From the NCBI RefSeq assembly GCF_000622225.1, contig NZ_JHWD01000008.1:1-64000 (forward strand): DNA of 64,000 bases. The letters are read 5' to 3'. Source of the stretch: Roseomonas mucosa ATCC BAA-692 (lineage in GTDB: Bacteria > Pseudomonadota > Alphaproteobacteria > Acetobacterales > Acetobacteraceae). The position numbers were made by a program, and so were the translations under genes. Below, one piece after another: positions 55,118 to 64,000 of this stretch (within the stretch, counting starts at the first letter, position 1; every line of letters starts with the position of its first letter). The notes under the pieces were generated by a model that made no database searches, was not told where the DNA came from, and worked only from the letters and a program-made list of their open reading frames with translations.

Positions 55118-56758
55118 CTATCCCTGGCCCGTTCCTTCCGGCCAGAGCCGCTTCAGCGCGCCGATCAGCGCGGCGGTGGAACCGTCATGCCCCGGCCCCA
55201 CCGGCCCCGAAAGCTCCGGCAGGATCGCACTGGCCAGTTGCTTGCCCAGTTCCACGCCCCACTGGTCGAAGGCGTTCACGTCCCACAGCGCCCCGAGGCA
55301 GAAGACCTTGTGCTCGTACAGCGCCACGAGCTGTCCCAGGGTGAAGGGCGTCAGCTCCGGGATCAGGATGGTCGTGCTCGGCCGGTCGCCGGGGAAGAGC
55401 CGGTGCGGCAGCAGCGCCTCGACCTCCGCCGCGGACCTGCCGGATTTCAGCATCTCCGCCCGCACCTCCTCGGCGTCGCGGCCGCGCAGCAGCGCCTCGG
55501 CCTGGGCCAGCCCGTTGGCCAGCAGCAGCCGGTGGCTGGCCGGGAAATGGTGGTCCGGCCGCGCCACCAGCACGATATCCGCCGGCACCGGCGTGGTGCC
55601 CTGGTGCAGCAGCTGCATGAAGGAATGCTGCGCGTTGGTCCCCGGCTCGCCGAAGACCACCGCCCCGGTGTTGTGCGCCACCGGCAGCCCCTCCATCGTC
55701 ACGCGCTTGCCGAGGGACTCCATCTCCAGCTGCTGCAGATGCGCCGGGAAGCGCGCCAGCCGCTCGTCATAGGGCAGCACCGCGCGGGTGCCGTAACCCA
55801 GCCCGTCCACATGCCAGACCTCGGCCAGCGCCATCAGCAGCGGCAGGTTCTCCGCATCCGGCGCGGCGAGGAAATGCTCGTCCATCGCCCGCGCCCCGGC
55901 CAGGAGCCGCTCGAAGGCCCGCCAGCCGCAGGACAGCGCGATCGACAGCCCCACCGCCGACCACAGGCTGAACCGCCCGCCCACCCAGTCGCGGAAGCCG
56001 AAGACCTGGTCCTCCGGCACGCCGAATGCCGCCGTGGCCTTCCGGTTGGTGGACAGCGCCACGAGATGCCGATCGCCCGCCTCCCCCAGCGCGGCGCGCA
56101 GCCAGTCCCGCACCAGATGCGCGTTGGACATGGTCTCGGCGGTGGTGAAGGTCTTGGAGGCCACCAGCACCAGCGTCCGCGCCGGGTCGAGCTGGTGGCG
56201 CAGCGCCTCCCAGGCATGGCCGTCGGCGTTGGAGAGCCAGTGCGCCCGCATCGGGCTGTCATGCCGGTGCAGCGCCCGCACCACCATCTGCGGTCCGAGG
56301 TCGGAGCCGCCGATGCCGATGTTCAGCACATCCGTATAGGGCTGGTCCGCATGGGTCCGCAGGGTGAAGGCCCGCATCGCCTCCAGCGTGTCGTTCACGC
56401 TGGCCGAGGCATCCTCCGCCCCGTCCCGCTCCAGCGCCCGGAAGGTGCCGCGCGGTGCCCGCAGCGCCATGTGCAGCACGGCGCGGTCCTCGGTCGCGTT
56501 GATCCGCTCCCCCGACGCCATGGCCCGGCGCCGCCCCGCCACGTCGCGCATGCCCGCCAGGCCGAGCAGCGCCCGCAGCACCTCCGGGCTCAGCGAGGTC
56601 TTCGACAGGTCCAGCGTCACCCCATCGGCATGGAAGGTGAACCGCTCCGCCCGGCCCGGATCGGCGGCAAAGAGCGGCCGGATCGCCGAAGCCCCCGGCG
56701 CCCGCGCCAGGGATGCGATCTCCGTCCACTTCGCGGTGGCGTCGGCATCCTGCGGCAT
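55118..56758 (-). CDS. pgi: glucose-6-phosphate isomerase
   Basis: 546 residues. Both family signatures are present: FGFRDWVGGRFSLWSAVG and, in the second half, VFGEPGTNAQHSFMQLLHQG, together with LNIGIGGSDLGPQMV and SKTFTTAETMSNA for phosphate binding; the C-terminal Lys is in GVELGKQLA. It interconverts glucose 6-phosphate and fructose 6-phosphate. It may be co-transcribed with the following oxidoreductase. Confidence 0.96.
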   Translation of the reverse strand: MPQDADATAKWTEIASLARAPGASAIRPLFAADPGRAERFTFHADGVTLDLSKTSLSPEVLRALLGLAGMRDVAGRRRAMASGERINATEDRAVLHMALRAPRGTFRALERDGAEDASASVNDTLEAMRAFTLRTHADQPYTDVLNIGIGGSDLGPQMVVRALHRHDSPMRAHWLSNADGHAWEALRHQLDPARTLVLVASKTFTTAETMSNAHLVRDWLRAALGEAGDRHLVALSTNRKATAAFGVPEDQVFGFRDWVGGRFSLWSAVGLSIALSCGWRAFERLLAGARAMDEHFLAAPDAENLPLLMALAEVWHVDGLGYGTRAVLPYDERLARFPAHLQQLEMESLGKRVTMEGLPVAHNTGAVVFGEPGTNAQHSFMQLLHQGTTPVPADIVLVARPDHHFPASHRLLLANGLAQAEALLRGRDAEEVRAEMLKSGRSAAEVEALLPHRLFPGDRPSTTILIPELTPFTLGQLVALYEHKVFCLGALWDVNAFDQWGVELGKQLASAILPELSGPVGPGHDGSTAALIGALKRLWPEGTGQG

Positions 56759-56901
56759 GCGATTCCCTTTCCCTCACTTCCGGTCCGTCAGGCCCGCTCC
56801 GCACGGGCAATCTCGCCTGACCCAGCGCGGGAGCGGGCGCGGGCGTTGCATGCCTGTGCCTGGCGGCGGCCACAGCCCCGCCCGGCCCCGCCCCGCGCGG
56901 A

Positions 56902-58221
56902 TCAGATCCCTTCCGGCTTCCCCGCCACCACGGCGCCCAGGCGGCCGGGCTGCAGCACGCGCGCCGCCACCCTGGCCACGCCATCGCGGGTCATCGCCGC
57001 CAGCCGTTCCGGCCGCTTCGCCAGCCAGTCCGCCGGGCGGCCGTTGCGGCGCTGGCCCATCAGGATGGAGGCGGTGCGGCGGCTGTCGGTGAACTGCAGC
57101 GGCAGGCTGCCGGTGAGGTAGGACACGGCCTCCTCCAGCTCCGCCTGCGTCGGCCCCTCCGCCGCCATATGCGCCCATTCGGCGCGCAGCACGTTCAGCG
57201 TCTCGGTGACGCGGGCATTCTCCGTGGCCACGGAGCCGGTCACGAGGCCCTGCCCCGCGATCACGTCCAGCCCGGCCCCGATGCCATAGGACAGGCCACG
57301 CTTGACCCGCACCTCCTGCATCAGGCGGGAGGAGAAGCCACCCCCGCCCAGCACGCGCAGCGCCACCTGCGCCGCCTCCCAGTCCGGGTCGCGCACCGGC
57401 AGTCCAGGCTGGCCGAACAGCACGGCGCATTGCGGCGCATCCACCGGCACCACCACCGCCCCCCCTCCTGGCGCCGGCCCGGCCAGGGCCGGCAGGACGA
57501 AGTCCGGCAGCGGCGGCGCCTCGGGCGCCCCACCTTCCGGCAGCCCGCCAAAGACCTCGGCCAGCAGGGCGGAGAAGGCTTCAGGAGCGATCGCCCCGGC
57601 GGCGGCGATCACCAGCCCGTCCCGGCGCAGGTGCCGCGCGGCCGCGGCACGGATCGCCTCCACGGGCAGGGCGGCGAGGCTTTCCGCCGTGCCGCCGGGC
57701 GGCCGGCCATAGGGGCTGCCGGGAAAGGCCTGCGCCCAGAAGGCGCGGTTCGCCTGCCCGCGCGGCCCCTCGAGCTGCTGCCGGGCGCCAGCGATGGCCC
57801 GGGCCCGCACCCGCTCCACCGCCTCAGCATCGAAGCGCGGCGAGAGCATGGCCAGCCGCGCCAGCCGCACCGCTTCCGGCAGCGCGTCGCCCAGCGCGCG
57901 GAAGCCACCCTCGAAGCCGTCGCGGTCGCCGTGAAAGGACAGCCCGATCGCCGCATCGCGCAGCGCATCCTGGAACTGCGCGGCGGGCAGGTCGCCCGCC
58001 CCCTCGGTCAGCAGGGCGGCGGCCAGGGCGGCGGCGCCCTCCTGCCCCTCGGGATCGAGCGAGGCGCCGCCCGACCAGCTCCAGGCCAGCGAGACCACCG
58101 GCACGGAATGATCCTCGGCCAGCCAGGCGGAAAGCCCGCCCGGCGCCGTGACCTCGCGGATCGGCAGGGAGAAGCCGGCCTGCGGGTGCGAGGGCGGCGG
58201 GGTCAGGGAAGAGGAGGTCAC
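56902..58221 (-). CDS. M16-family peptidase homologue lacking the zinc motif (partner subunit)
   Basis: 439 residues from a GTG that overlaps the stop of the preceding M16 gene by four bases (GTGA). It has the M16 two-lobed fold (VVSLAWSWSGGASLDPEGQE, then GFSSRLMQEVRVKRGLSYGI in the C-terminal lobe). The HxxEH zinc site is missing, since the equivalent region reads GQEGAAALAAALLTEG. Such inactive subunits pair with an active M16 protein, as in mitochondrial processing peptidase and bacterial two-gene systems. No signal peptide is evident after this start, unlike the partner. Confidence 0.88.
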   Translation of the reverse strand: MTSSSLTPPPSHPQAGFSLPIREVTAPGGLSAWLAEDHSVPVVSLAWSWSGGASLDPEGQEGAAALAAALLTEGAGDLPAAQFQDALRDAAIGLSFHGDRDGFEGGFRALGDALPEAVRLARLAMLSPRFDAEAVERVRARAIAGARQQLEGPRGQANRAFWAQAFPGSPYGRPPGGTAESLAALPVEAIRAAAARHLRRDGLVIAAAGAIAPEAFSALLAEVFGGLPEGGAPEAPPLPDFVLPALAGPAPGGGAVVVPVDAPQCAVLFGQPGLPVRDPDWEAAQVALRVLGGGGFSSRLMQEVRVKRGLSYGIGAGLDVIAGQGLVTGSVATENARVTETLNVLRAEWAHMAAEGPTQAELEEAVSYLTGSLPLQFTDSRRTASILMGQRRNGRPADWLAKRPERLAAMTRDGVARVAARVLQPGRLGAVVAGKPEGI

Positions 58222-59606
58222 GATGCGCTCACGCCCTCGGGCAGCAGCCAGCCCGTGATGGAGGGATGGGTGAAGACGGAACGGGCGGCGGCGGCCACCT
58301 GGGCCTCGGTCACGGCGCGGATGCGGGTGGGCCAGAACTCCACCACCTCCGGCCCCAGCCCGACGGACAGCACATGGCCGAACATGCGCGGCGCGGCGCC
58401 CAGCCCGTCCAGCGCCAGCAGCGCGCCCGCCGTCACCTGCCGCCTGGAGCGGGCGACCTCCATCTCGGTCACGCCCTGGTCCAGCAGCCTGGCCACCTCG
58501 GCCTCCATCGCCGCCTCCAGCTTCGCCGGGGCGACGTCGCGCCGGGGCGTGGCATAGAGCATCAGCGTGCCGGCGCCGAGATCGTCGGAGTCGTAGTAGC
58601 ATCCGGCCGAGACGGCGATCCCCGTCTCCACCAGTGCCCGGTGCAGCCGCGATCCCGCGCCGCCGCCGAAGAGATGCGCCAGCACCTCCAGCGGCTCGGC
58701 CAGGCCGGTCTCGCCCCAGGTCAGGGTCGGCGCGATCCAGGAACGCAGGTACTGCGCCTCCCGCACCTGGGCGTCGTTGCGCACCAGCCGTGCCTCCAGC
58801 GGTGCCTCGGGCGGCGCGGCGCGGCCACGGCCGGGCGCCTGGGTCGCCAGCTCGCGGGCAGGGATACCGCCATACTCGGCCTCCACCACCCGGCGCAGCT
58901 CATCCTCACCGACCGCGCCGCAGACCACCAGCACGCCGTTTCCCGGCGCATACCAGTGGCTGTGGAAATCCAGCAGGTCCTGCCGCGTGATCGCCCGGAT
59001 ATCCTCCTGCCAGCCGATGATCGGCCGCCCGTGCCAGTGCTGCGGCCCCCACATCGCGGCGCCATAGGCCTCCTGGAACCGGGCGCGCGGATTGGCGTCG
59101 GTGCGCTGCCGCCGCTCCTCCAGGATCACGTTGCGCTCCGGCTCGACCTCCGCCTCCGGCAGCGTCACCTCGCGCATCCGGTCGGCCTCCATCATCGCCA
59201 TGAGCTGGAGGCGGGAGGCCTCGACCGTCTGGTGATAGGCGGTCACGTCGCGGGACGTATAGGCATTGTCCTGCCCGCCCTCCCGCGCCACGCGCTGGTT
59301 GAACTCGCCCGAGGCGACCTTCGGGCTGCCCTTGAACATCATGTGCTCGAGGAAATGGGCGGTGCCGGAACGCCCGGCCGGGTCGTCCCCCGCGCCGACG
59401 CCATAATAGAGGTAATGCGCCACCACCGGCGCCCGGCGGTTCTCGATATGGGCCACGCGCAGCCCGTTGGGCAGGCGCCAGAGCCCGGCATCGAACAGGC
59501 GCTTCTCCCCGGCGGGGGCGCCTTCCGGGGGCTGGGCCCGCAGGGCGGGCGGGGCGAGGGGCAGGCTGGCCGCCGCGGCGAGCGCGGCACGTCGGGTCAG
59601 GGACAT
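58218..59606 (-). CDS. M16-family zinc peptidase (active subunit)
   Basis: About 462 residues from the ATG at 59606; ATGs at 59612 and 59648 are also possible. A Tat- or Sec-like leader MSLTRRAALAAAASLPLAPP is followed by the M16 catalytic site HFLEHMMFKG (inverted zinc motif HxxEH) and the downstream Glu region VILEERRQRTDANPRA. The second lobe has FGGGAGSRLHRALVETG. A periplasmic protease, probably acting with the inactive partner encoded directly behind it. Confidence 0.9.
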   Translation of the reverse strand: MSLTRRAALAAAASLPLAPPALRAQPPEGAPAGEKRLFDAGLWRLPNGLRVAHIENRRAPVVAHYLYYGVGAGDDPAGRSGTAHFLEHMMFKGSPKVASGEFNQRVAREGGQDNAYTSRDVTAYHQTVEASRLQLMAMMEADRMREVTLPEAEVEPERNVILEERRQRTDANPRARFQEAYGAAMWGPQHWHGRPIIGWQEDIRAITRQDLLDFHSHWYAPGNGVLVVCGAVGEDELRRVVEAEYGGIPARELATQAPGRGRAAPPEAPLEARLVRNDAQVREAQYLRSWIAPTLTWGETGLAEPLEVLAHLFGGGAGSRLHRALVETGIAVSAGCYYDSDDLGAGTLMLYATPRRDVAPAKLEAAMEAEVARLLDQGVTEMEVARSRRQVTAGALLALDGLGAAPRMFGHVLSVGLGPEVVEFWPTRIRAVTEAQVAAAARSVFTHPSITGWLLPEGVSAS

Positions 59607-59764
59607 GTCCATCCCAAGATGGCGGAAGGTCATTGATTTTTCCACCATGCCCCGGTGGCCACCCGGAGAGGGATCAACTCCCCGGGGTTGCGGCGGCCCG
59701 GAGCGGCGCCCTAAGTGCCGCCTTTCCCGCCGATCGCGCGAAACACAGAGGGACTGGAACAGAG

Positions 59765-60796
59765 ATGAGCTACAAGGTCGCCGTCGTCGGCGCCACCGGG
59801 GCGGTGGGCCGCGAGATGCTCAAGACCCTGGCCGAGCGCCAGTTCCCGGTGGGCGAGGTGGTGGCGCTCGCCTCCGGCCGCTCCGCCGGGGCCGAGGTCT
59901 CCTTCGGGGAGGACAAGGTCCTCAAGGTCCAGAGCCTGGACAAGTACGACTTCCACGGCACCGACCTCGCCCTGTTCAGCCCGGGCGCCTCGGTTTCCGC
60001 CATCCACGCCCCCCGCGCCGCCGAGGCCGGCTGCGTGGTGATCGACAACACCAGCCAGTTCCGCATGGAGCCGGACGTGCCGCTGGTGGTGCCGGAGGTG
60101 AACCCGCAGGCGCTGAAGGGCTTCCGCAAGCGCCGCATCATCGCCAATCCCAACTGCTCCACCATCCAGATGGTGGTGGCGCTGAAGCCGCTGCACGACC
60201 TGGCGCGGATCACCCGCGTGGTGGTCTCGACCTACCAGTCCGTTTCCGGCGCGGGGAAGGAGGCGATGGATGAGCTCTTCGCCCAGACCCGCGGCGTCTT
60301 CGTGAACGATGCCGCGGCACCGGAGCAGTTCACCAAGCCCATCGCCTTCAACTGCATCCCGCATATCGACCGGTTCATGGACGACGGCGCCACCAAGGAG
60401 GAGTGGAAGATGGCGGTCGAGACCCGCAAGATCCTCGACCCGGACATCAAGGTCTTCGCCACCGCCGTGCGCGTGCCCGTCTTCATCGGCCATGGGGAGG
60501 CGGTGCATGTGGAGTTCGAGCGCCCGGTCACCGTGGAGCAGGCGCGCGAGGCGCTGCGCGAGGCCCCGGGCCTCATCGTCCACGACCAGCGGGAGGATGG
60601 CGGCTACGTCACCCAGATCGAATGCGCCGGAGAGGATGCGGTCTATGTCTCCCGTCTCCGCCAGGACCCGACGGTAGAGAACGGCCTGGCCTTCTGGTGC
60701 GTCTCCGACAACCTGCGCAAGGGCGCGGCGCTGAACGCCGTGCAGATCGCCGAGGAGATGCACCGCCAGGGCCTGCTCGGCCACGGCGCCACCTGA
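59765..60796 (+). CDS. asd: aspartate-semialdehyde dehydrogenase
   Basis: 343 residues: NADP-binding YKVAVVGATGAVGREMLKTL, active-site Cys in IIANPNCSTIQMVVAL, and the catalytic His region VFIGHGEAVHVEF. It reduces aspartyl phosphate to the semialdehyde for lysine, threonine, methionine and diaminopimelate synthesis. The ATG at 59765 is family-consistent (frame open to 59633). Divergent from the M16 pair; a hairpin at 60813 ends it. Confidence 0.96.
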   Translation: MSYKVAVVGATGAVGREMLKTLAERQFPVGEVVALASGRSAGAEVSFGEDKVLKVQSLDKYDFHGTDLALFSPGASVSAIHAPRAAEAGCVVIDNTSQFRMEPDVPLVVPEVNPQALKGFRKRRIIANPNCSTIQMVVALKPLHDLARITRVVVSTYQSVSGAGKEAMDELFAQTRGVFVNDAAAPEQFTKPIAFNCIPHIDRFMDDGATKEEWKMAVETRKILDPDIKVFATAVRVPVFIGHGEAVHVEFERPVTVEQAREALREAPGLIVHDQREDGGYVTQIECAGEDAVYVSRLRQDPTVENGLAFWCVSDNLRKGAALNAVQIAEEMHRQGLLGHGAT

Positions 60797-60812
60797 ACCG
60801 GCCGAGTCGGAG

Positions 60813-60834
60813 GGGATGGGCACCCGCCCATCCC
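60813..60834 (+). terminator. hairpin terminator after asd
   Basis: GGGATGGGC / GCCCATCCC, nine perfect pairs with loop ACCC, 16 bp after the stop. Confidence 0.6.
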
Positions 60835-61013
60835 GCACCGCAGCACAATCCAGGCATGCGCTCCGGGCGGGAAGAGGAGGTGGAAGGAGGGCCGCCCAAA
60901 AGGGCGGAACCGCCGCAATTCTTCTCTTTGACGCCCGGCAGGTGCCGCAAAGGCGCCGCGAGCGGACACCAGCCTCCCCGGCAGTACGGAAGTCTGCGAA
61001 GGAGGATGACCAG

Positions 61014-61286
61014 ATGCGTCGCGTTCTGCGAACCGGCATGGCCGCCGCGGTTCTGCTGGGGCTCGCGGCCTGCAGCGACCCCTACAGCCCTGGCCAGCGC
61101 GCCCTGGGCGGCGGCCTTCTCGGCGCCGGCGGCGGCGCGGCCGTGGCGGGGCTGACCGGCGGCAATGCGGCCACCGGCGCCCTGCTGGGCGGCGCGATCG
61201 GCGCGGTGGGCGGCGCCGTCACCACGCCGCAGCGGCCCTATTACGGCGGCTACGGCCCCCCGCGAGGCTACTATCGCGGCTGGTGA
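61014..61286 (+). CDS. small glycine-zipper lipoprotein
   Basis: 90 residues. A lipoprotein signal peptide with lipobox LAAC (Cys near residue 20) is followed by a glycine-zipper segment of GxxxG repeats (GGGLLGAGGGAAVAGLTGGN, then LLGGAIGAVGGAV). The Tyr/Gly/Pro-rich tail is PYYGGYGPPRGYYRGW. It is similar in design to OsmB/YMGG-type outer-membrane lipoproteins. AAGGAGGA lies 8 bp upstream of the ATG. Single gene ended by a strong terminator. Confidence 0.85.
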   Translation: MRRVLRTGMAAAVLLGLAACSDPYSPGQRALGGGLLGAGGGAAVAGLTGGNAATGALLGGAIGAVGGAVTTPQRPYYGGYGPPRGYYRGW

Positions 61287-61293
61287 TTTGTAT

Positions 61294-61308
61294 TGCGAAG
61301 CATTCGCA
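61294..61308. promoter_or_regulatory. short palindrome resembling a Fur-type box
   Basis: TGCGAA-GCA-TTCGCA lies just after the lipoprotein stop in an AT-richer patch. The TGCGAA...TTCGCA symmetry is similar to GC-adapted Fur sites, and sdhCDA (heme and iron-sulfur proteins) lies downstream. However, the terminator at 61319 sits between, so it may simply be a hairpin. Confidence 0.3.
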
Positions 61309-61318
61309 TTTTACTTGC

Positions 61319-61347
61319 GGGGAGGCTTGGCCTCCCCTTTCTTTTTT
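61319..61347 (+). terminator. rho-independent terminator after the lipoprotein gene
   Basis: GGGGAGGC / GCCTCCCC, eight perfect pairs with loop TTG, followed directly by TTTCTTTTTT. Insulates the sdh operon. Confidence 0.92.
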
Positions 61348-61498
61348 GTCCCGCTTCAGGAAGGTTATTCCGGGCCGCGTTGACGTTGTGCGAAGCCGTA
61401 ACCTAAAAGGCCCCGGTTACGGATCACTGCAACACGAGGCCCGGCCGCGCCGGCAGTTCAGGCCGCCCGGACTCGGTGACATGAGGACGAGGAGCGGC

Positions 61499-61948
61499 AT
61501 GGCGAGCGGACAAGACGCACGCGAGGCGATGTTCAACGGCCGGCGTTCCGATGGCAAGCCCGTCCGCCGCCCGGTTTCCCCCCATCTGCAGGTCTACGAC
61601 ATGCTGCAGATCACCAGCGCCATGTCCATCAGCCACCGCATCACCGGCTGCGCCTGGGTGGCGGGGCTGCTCTTTATGGTCTGGTGGCTGGCCGCCGCCG
61701 CCTCCGGCCCCCGGGCCTTCGCCTGGGTGCAGTGGTTCGCCGGCTCCTTTGTCGGCGTGATCGTGCTGATGGGGCTGACCGCCGTGGCCTGGTACCACAC
61801 GCTGAATGGCATCCGCCACCTCGTCTGGGATTCCGGCCACGGCTACGACATCCCCACCACCTACCGCACCGGCCGCCTGGTGCTGATCGCCACCGCGGCA
61901 CTGACGGCGGTCACCTGGATCGTCGCCCTGGTGGCCTGGATCCGCTGA
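61499..61948 (+). CDS. sdhC: succinate dehydrogenase cytochrome b556 subunit
   Basis: 149 residues with three membrane helices. RPVSPHLQVYDMLQITSAMS plus ISHRITG is the SdhC N-terminal signature (quinone-site Ser and Arg), and WYHTLNGIRHLVWDSGHG carries the heme-ligand His. The ATG at 61499 follows a GAGGACGAGGAG site; an ATG at 61481 is possible. First gene of sdhCDA(B). Confidence 0.94.
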   Translation: MASGQDAREAMFNGRRSDGKPVRRPVSPHLQVYDMLQITSAMSISHRITGCAWVAGLLFMVWWLAAAASGPRAFAWVQWFAGSFVGVIVLMGLTAVAWYHTLNGIRHLVWDSGHGYDIPTTYRTGRLVLIATAALTAVTWIVALVAWIR

Positions 61949-61967
61949 GCGAAGGGACGCGACGAGC

Positions 61968-62363
61968 ATGAGCCAACATCACGAAGCACTTCGCCTGCAG
62001 ACCCCGCTCGGCCGGGTGCGCGGCCTGGGCTCCGCCAAGGGCGGCACGCATCACTGGTGGCTGCAGCGGGTCACCTCCATGGCCCTGCTGCCGCTGACCA
62101 TCTGGTTCACCTTCGGCGTCGCCGGCCTCGCCGGCGCGCCCTACGAGCGGGTGCTGGCCTGGATCGGGCATCCCTTCCACGCCGTGCTGCTGCTGCTCTA
62201 CATCGGCATCGGCTTCCACCACACCGCGGCCGGGCTGCAGGTGGTGATCGAGGACTATGTCCGCCCCGAGAGCCGGCGCAAGCTGGTGGACCTGCTGCAG
62301 AAGGCGGTCTGCCTGATCCTGGCCCTCTTCGCCGCGCTGGCGGTGCTGCGGATCGCGGTCTGA
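61968..62363 (+). CDS. sdhD: succinate dehydrogenase membrane anchor subunit
   Basis: 131 residues, three membrane helices. GSAKGGTHHWWLQRVTSMAL is the characteristic N-terminal signature of alphaproteobacterial SdhD, and GIGFHHTAAGLQVVIEDYV contains the probable heme-ligand His and quinone-site Asp-Tyr. It follows sdhC by 19 bp and anchors the SdhAB dimer to the membrane. Confidence 0.93.
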   Translation: MSQHHEALRLQTPLGRVRGLGSAKGGTHHWWLQRVTSMALLPLTIWFTFGVAGLAGAPYERVLAWIGHPFHAVLLLLYIGIGFHHTAAGLQVVIEDYVRPESRRKLVDLLQKAVCLILALFAALAVLRIAV

Positions 62364-62565
62364 ACGGGCCGATGCCCTGCGCCCGGCGGCATCCCCGGCC
62401 TTTTTGGCTGGCGAAATCGCGGCGCAGGGCCAATTTAGACTGCATGGGCCGGCCCCGGGGCCGGCTTTCCCAGGAATTTGGTGCCGGGCGGCGCCGGGAC
62501 GGGCGGAACACTCCTTCTGCCCAGCTCACTGACCGCGCGGACGAGCTTCGGACGAGGCGGTTGAG

Positions 62566-64000
62566 ATGAACGCGATCAGCAAGCCGGGAATCGGCGGCGC
62601 GGCCTACCGGGTGGTGGACCATACCTATGACGTCGTGGTGGTGGGGGCCGGCGGCGCCGGGCTGCGCGCCACCTTCGGCATGGGCGCCTCCGGCCTGAAG
62701 ACGGCCTGTATCACCAAGGTCTTCCCCACCCGCTCCCACACCGTGGCGGCGCAGGGCGGCATCGGCGCCGCGCTGGGCAACATGGGCGAGGACGACTGGC
62801 GCTGGCACATGTACGACACCGTGAAGGGGTCGGACTGGCTCGGCGACCAGGACGCCATCGAGTACATGTGCCGCGAGGCCGTGCCCTCGATCATCGAGCT
62901 GGAGCATTACGGCGTGCCGTTCTCCCGCACCGAGGACGGCAAGATCTACCAGCGGCCCTTCGGCGGCCACATGCAGAACTACGGCAAGACGCCCGCGATG
63001 CGCGCCTGCGCCGCGGCGGACCGCACCGGCCATGCCATCCTGCACACGCTCTACCAGCAGTCGCTGAAGCACAACTGCGAATTCTTCGTCGAGTACTTCG
63101 CCCTCGACCTTATCATGGAGGAAGGCGTCTGCCGCGGCGTCATGGCCTGGTGCCTGGAGGACGGCTCCATCCACCGCTTCCGCGCCCAGACCGTGGTGCT
63201 CGCCACCGGCGGCTATGGCCGCGCCTGGTTCTCCTGCACCTCCGCCCATACCTGCACCGGCGACGGCGGCGGCATGGTGCTGCGCGCCGGCCTGCCGCTG
63301 CAGGACCCGGAATTCGTGCAGTTCCACCCGACCGGCATCTACGGCTCCGGCTGCCTCGTGACCGAGGGCGCGCGCGGCGAGGGCGGCTACCTCACCAATT
63401 CCGAGGGAGAGCGCTTCATGGAGCGCTACGCGCCCACGGCGAAGGATCTCGCCTCCCGCGACGTGGTGTCCCGCGCCATGTCGATGGAGATCCGCGAGGG
63501 CCGCGGCGTCGGCCCGAAGAAGGACCACATCCACCTGCACCTGGAGCACCTGGGCGCCGACCTGCTGCACGAGCGCCTGCCGGGCATCTCCGAGACGGCG
63601 AAGATCTTCGCCGGCGTGGACGTGACCAAGGAGCCGATCCCGATGCTGCCCACCGTGCACTACAACATGGGCGGCATCCCCACGAACATCCATTGCGAGG
63701 TGCTGAACCCCACCGCCGAGGACCAGGACCGCGTGGTCCCCGGCCTGATGGCGGTGGGCGAGGCCGCCTGCGTCTCCGTGCACGGTGCCAACCGCCTCGG
63801 CACCAACTCGCTGCTCGACCTCGTGGTCTTCGGCCGCGCCGCCGCGCACCGCGCCGCCGAGACGGTCAAGCCGGGCGCGACCCAGGCGCCGCTGCCGCCG
63901 GATGCGGGCGAGGCCTCGCTGTCCCGCCTGGACGGCGTGCGCAACGCCAAGGGCGGCACCAGCGTCGCCGCGCTGCGCGAGCGCATGCAGCGCACCATGC
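62566..64000 (+). CDS. sdhA: succinate dehydrogenase flavoprotein subunit (partial, runs off window)
   Basis: The first 478 residues of about 600 are present; the frame is open to the window edge. [20 protein letters not shown] binds FAD; the covalent flavin His is in [32 protein letters not shown] and [20 protein letters not shown] are the substrate and C-terminal FAD signatures. It oxidises succinate to fumarate. It starts 202 bp after sdhD, a longer gap than usual within this operon, with no gene in the gap. sdhB is expected beyond the window. Confidence 0.96.
   Translation, partial: MNAISKPGIGGAAYRVVDHTYDVVVVGAGGAGLRATFGMGASGLKTACITKVFPTRSHTVAAQGGIGAALGNMGEDDWRWHMYDTVKGSDWLGDQDAIEYMCREAVPSIIELEHYGVPFSRTEDGKIYQRPFGGHMQNYGKTPAMRACAAADRTGHAILHTLYQQSLKHNCEFFVEYFALDLIMEEGVCRGVMAWCLEDGSIHRFRAQTVVLATGGYGRAWFSCTSAHTCTGDGGGMVLRAGLPLQDPEFVQFHPTGIYGSGCLVTEGARGEGGYLTNSEGERFMERYAPTAKDLASRDVVSRAMSMEIREGRGVGPKKDHIHLHLEHLGADLLHERLPGISETAKIFAGVDVTKEPIPMLPTVHYNMGGIPTNIHCEVLNPTAEDQDRVVPGLMAVGEAACVSVHGANRLGTNSLLDLVVFGRAAAHRAAETVKPGATQAPLPPDAGEASLSRLDGVRNAKGGTSVAALRERMQRTM

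Overview
This 64 kb window reads as chromosomal DNA of a high-GC alphaproteobacterium. The gene families and their order (imuA-imuB-dnaE2 mutasome under an alphaproteobacterial-type LexA box, divergent oxyR/ahpCD, mdh-sucCD-sucAB, sdhCDA) fit the Acetobacteraceae, most like a Roseomonas-type genome. That placement is inference from gene content and composition, not from a marker gene. Coding density is high, third positions are very GC-rich, and this creates many long antisense shadow ORFs that were discarded.

Layout. (1) 1-540 holds no convincing gene. (2) 541-8732: gmhA-like sugar isomerase, a LysR regulator divergent from a DUF1127 protein, then the SOS mutasome imuA-imuB-dnaE2 with overlapping junctions, and one unknown gene behind it. 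(3) 9256-13704: two Tat-type cell-wall enzymes (L,D-transpeptidase and DUF882/M15), a small membrane protein, a DUF1028 Ntn-type protein and a methyltransferase. (4) 13652-17676: oxyR with divergent ahpC and ahpD, a clear terminator, then a cobalamin riboswitch in front of a B12-independent methionine-synthase-like gene. (5) 17908-27375: a lower-GC, phage-derived island. It starts at a displaced 3' fragment of tRNA-Val(GAC) next to a tyrosine integrase, carries a primase-helicase, an AlpA-like excisionase, both terminase subunits and the C-terminal remnant of a major capsid protein, and ends abruptly in an IS5-family element. (6) 27383-28486: an AT-rich orphan gene. (7) 28590-32688: DUF1501/DUF1800 pair and lpdA. 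(8) 33049-42725: an orphan zinc-type binding protein behind a Zur-like site, an alpha-ketoglutarate-permease-like MHS transporter, a complete five-gene peptide-type ABC importer and an FMN monooxygenase. (9) 42920-50408: mdh-sucC-sucD-sucA-sucB. (10) 50726-61286: zapE with a small secreted protein, an amidohydrolase, a Gfo/Idh/MocA oxidoreductase, pgi, a pair of M16 peptidases, asd and a glycine-zipper lipoprotein. (11) 61499-64000: sdhC-sdhD-sdhA, the last running off the window.

How the genes work together. A large part of the TCA cycle is encoded here: malate dehydrogenase, succinyl-CoA synthetase, all three 2-oxoglutarate dehydrogenase components (E3 10 kb away from E1/E2) and succinate dehydrogenase. 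Stress functions are clustered too (SOS mutagenesis, peroxide defence).

The most interesting parts are the truncated phage or phage-satellite island with its IS-bounded, att-less right end; a family of intergenic hairpin repeats at three distant places; a second, island-specific repeat (CTGCCGCCCTG plus hairpins); and the B12 riboswitch with a self-complementary GACGTC pair next to the ribosome binding site.
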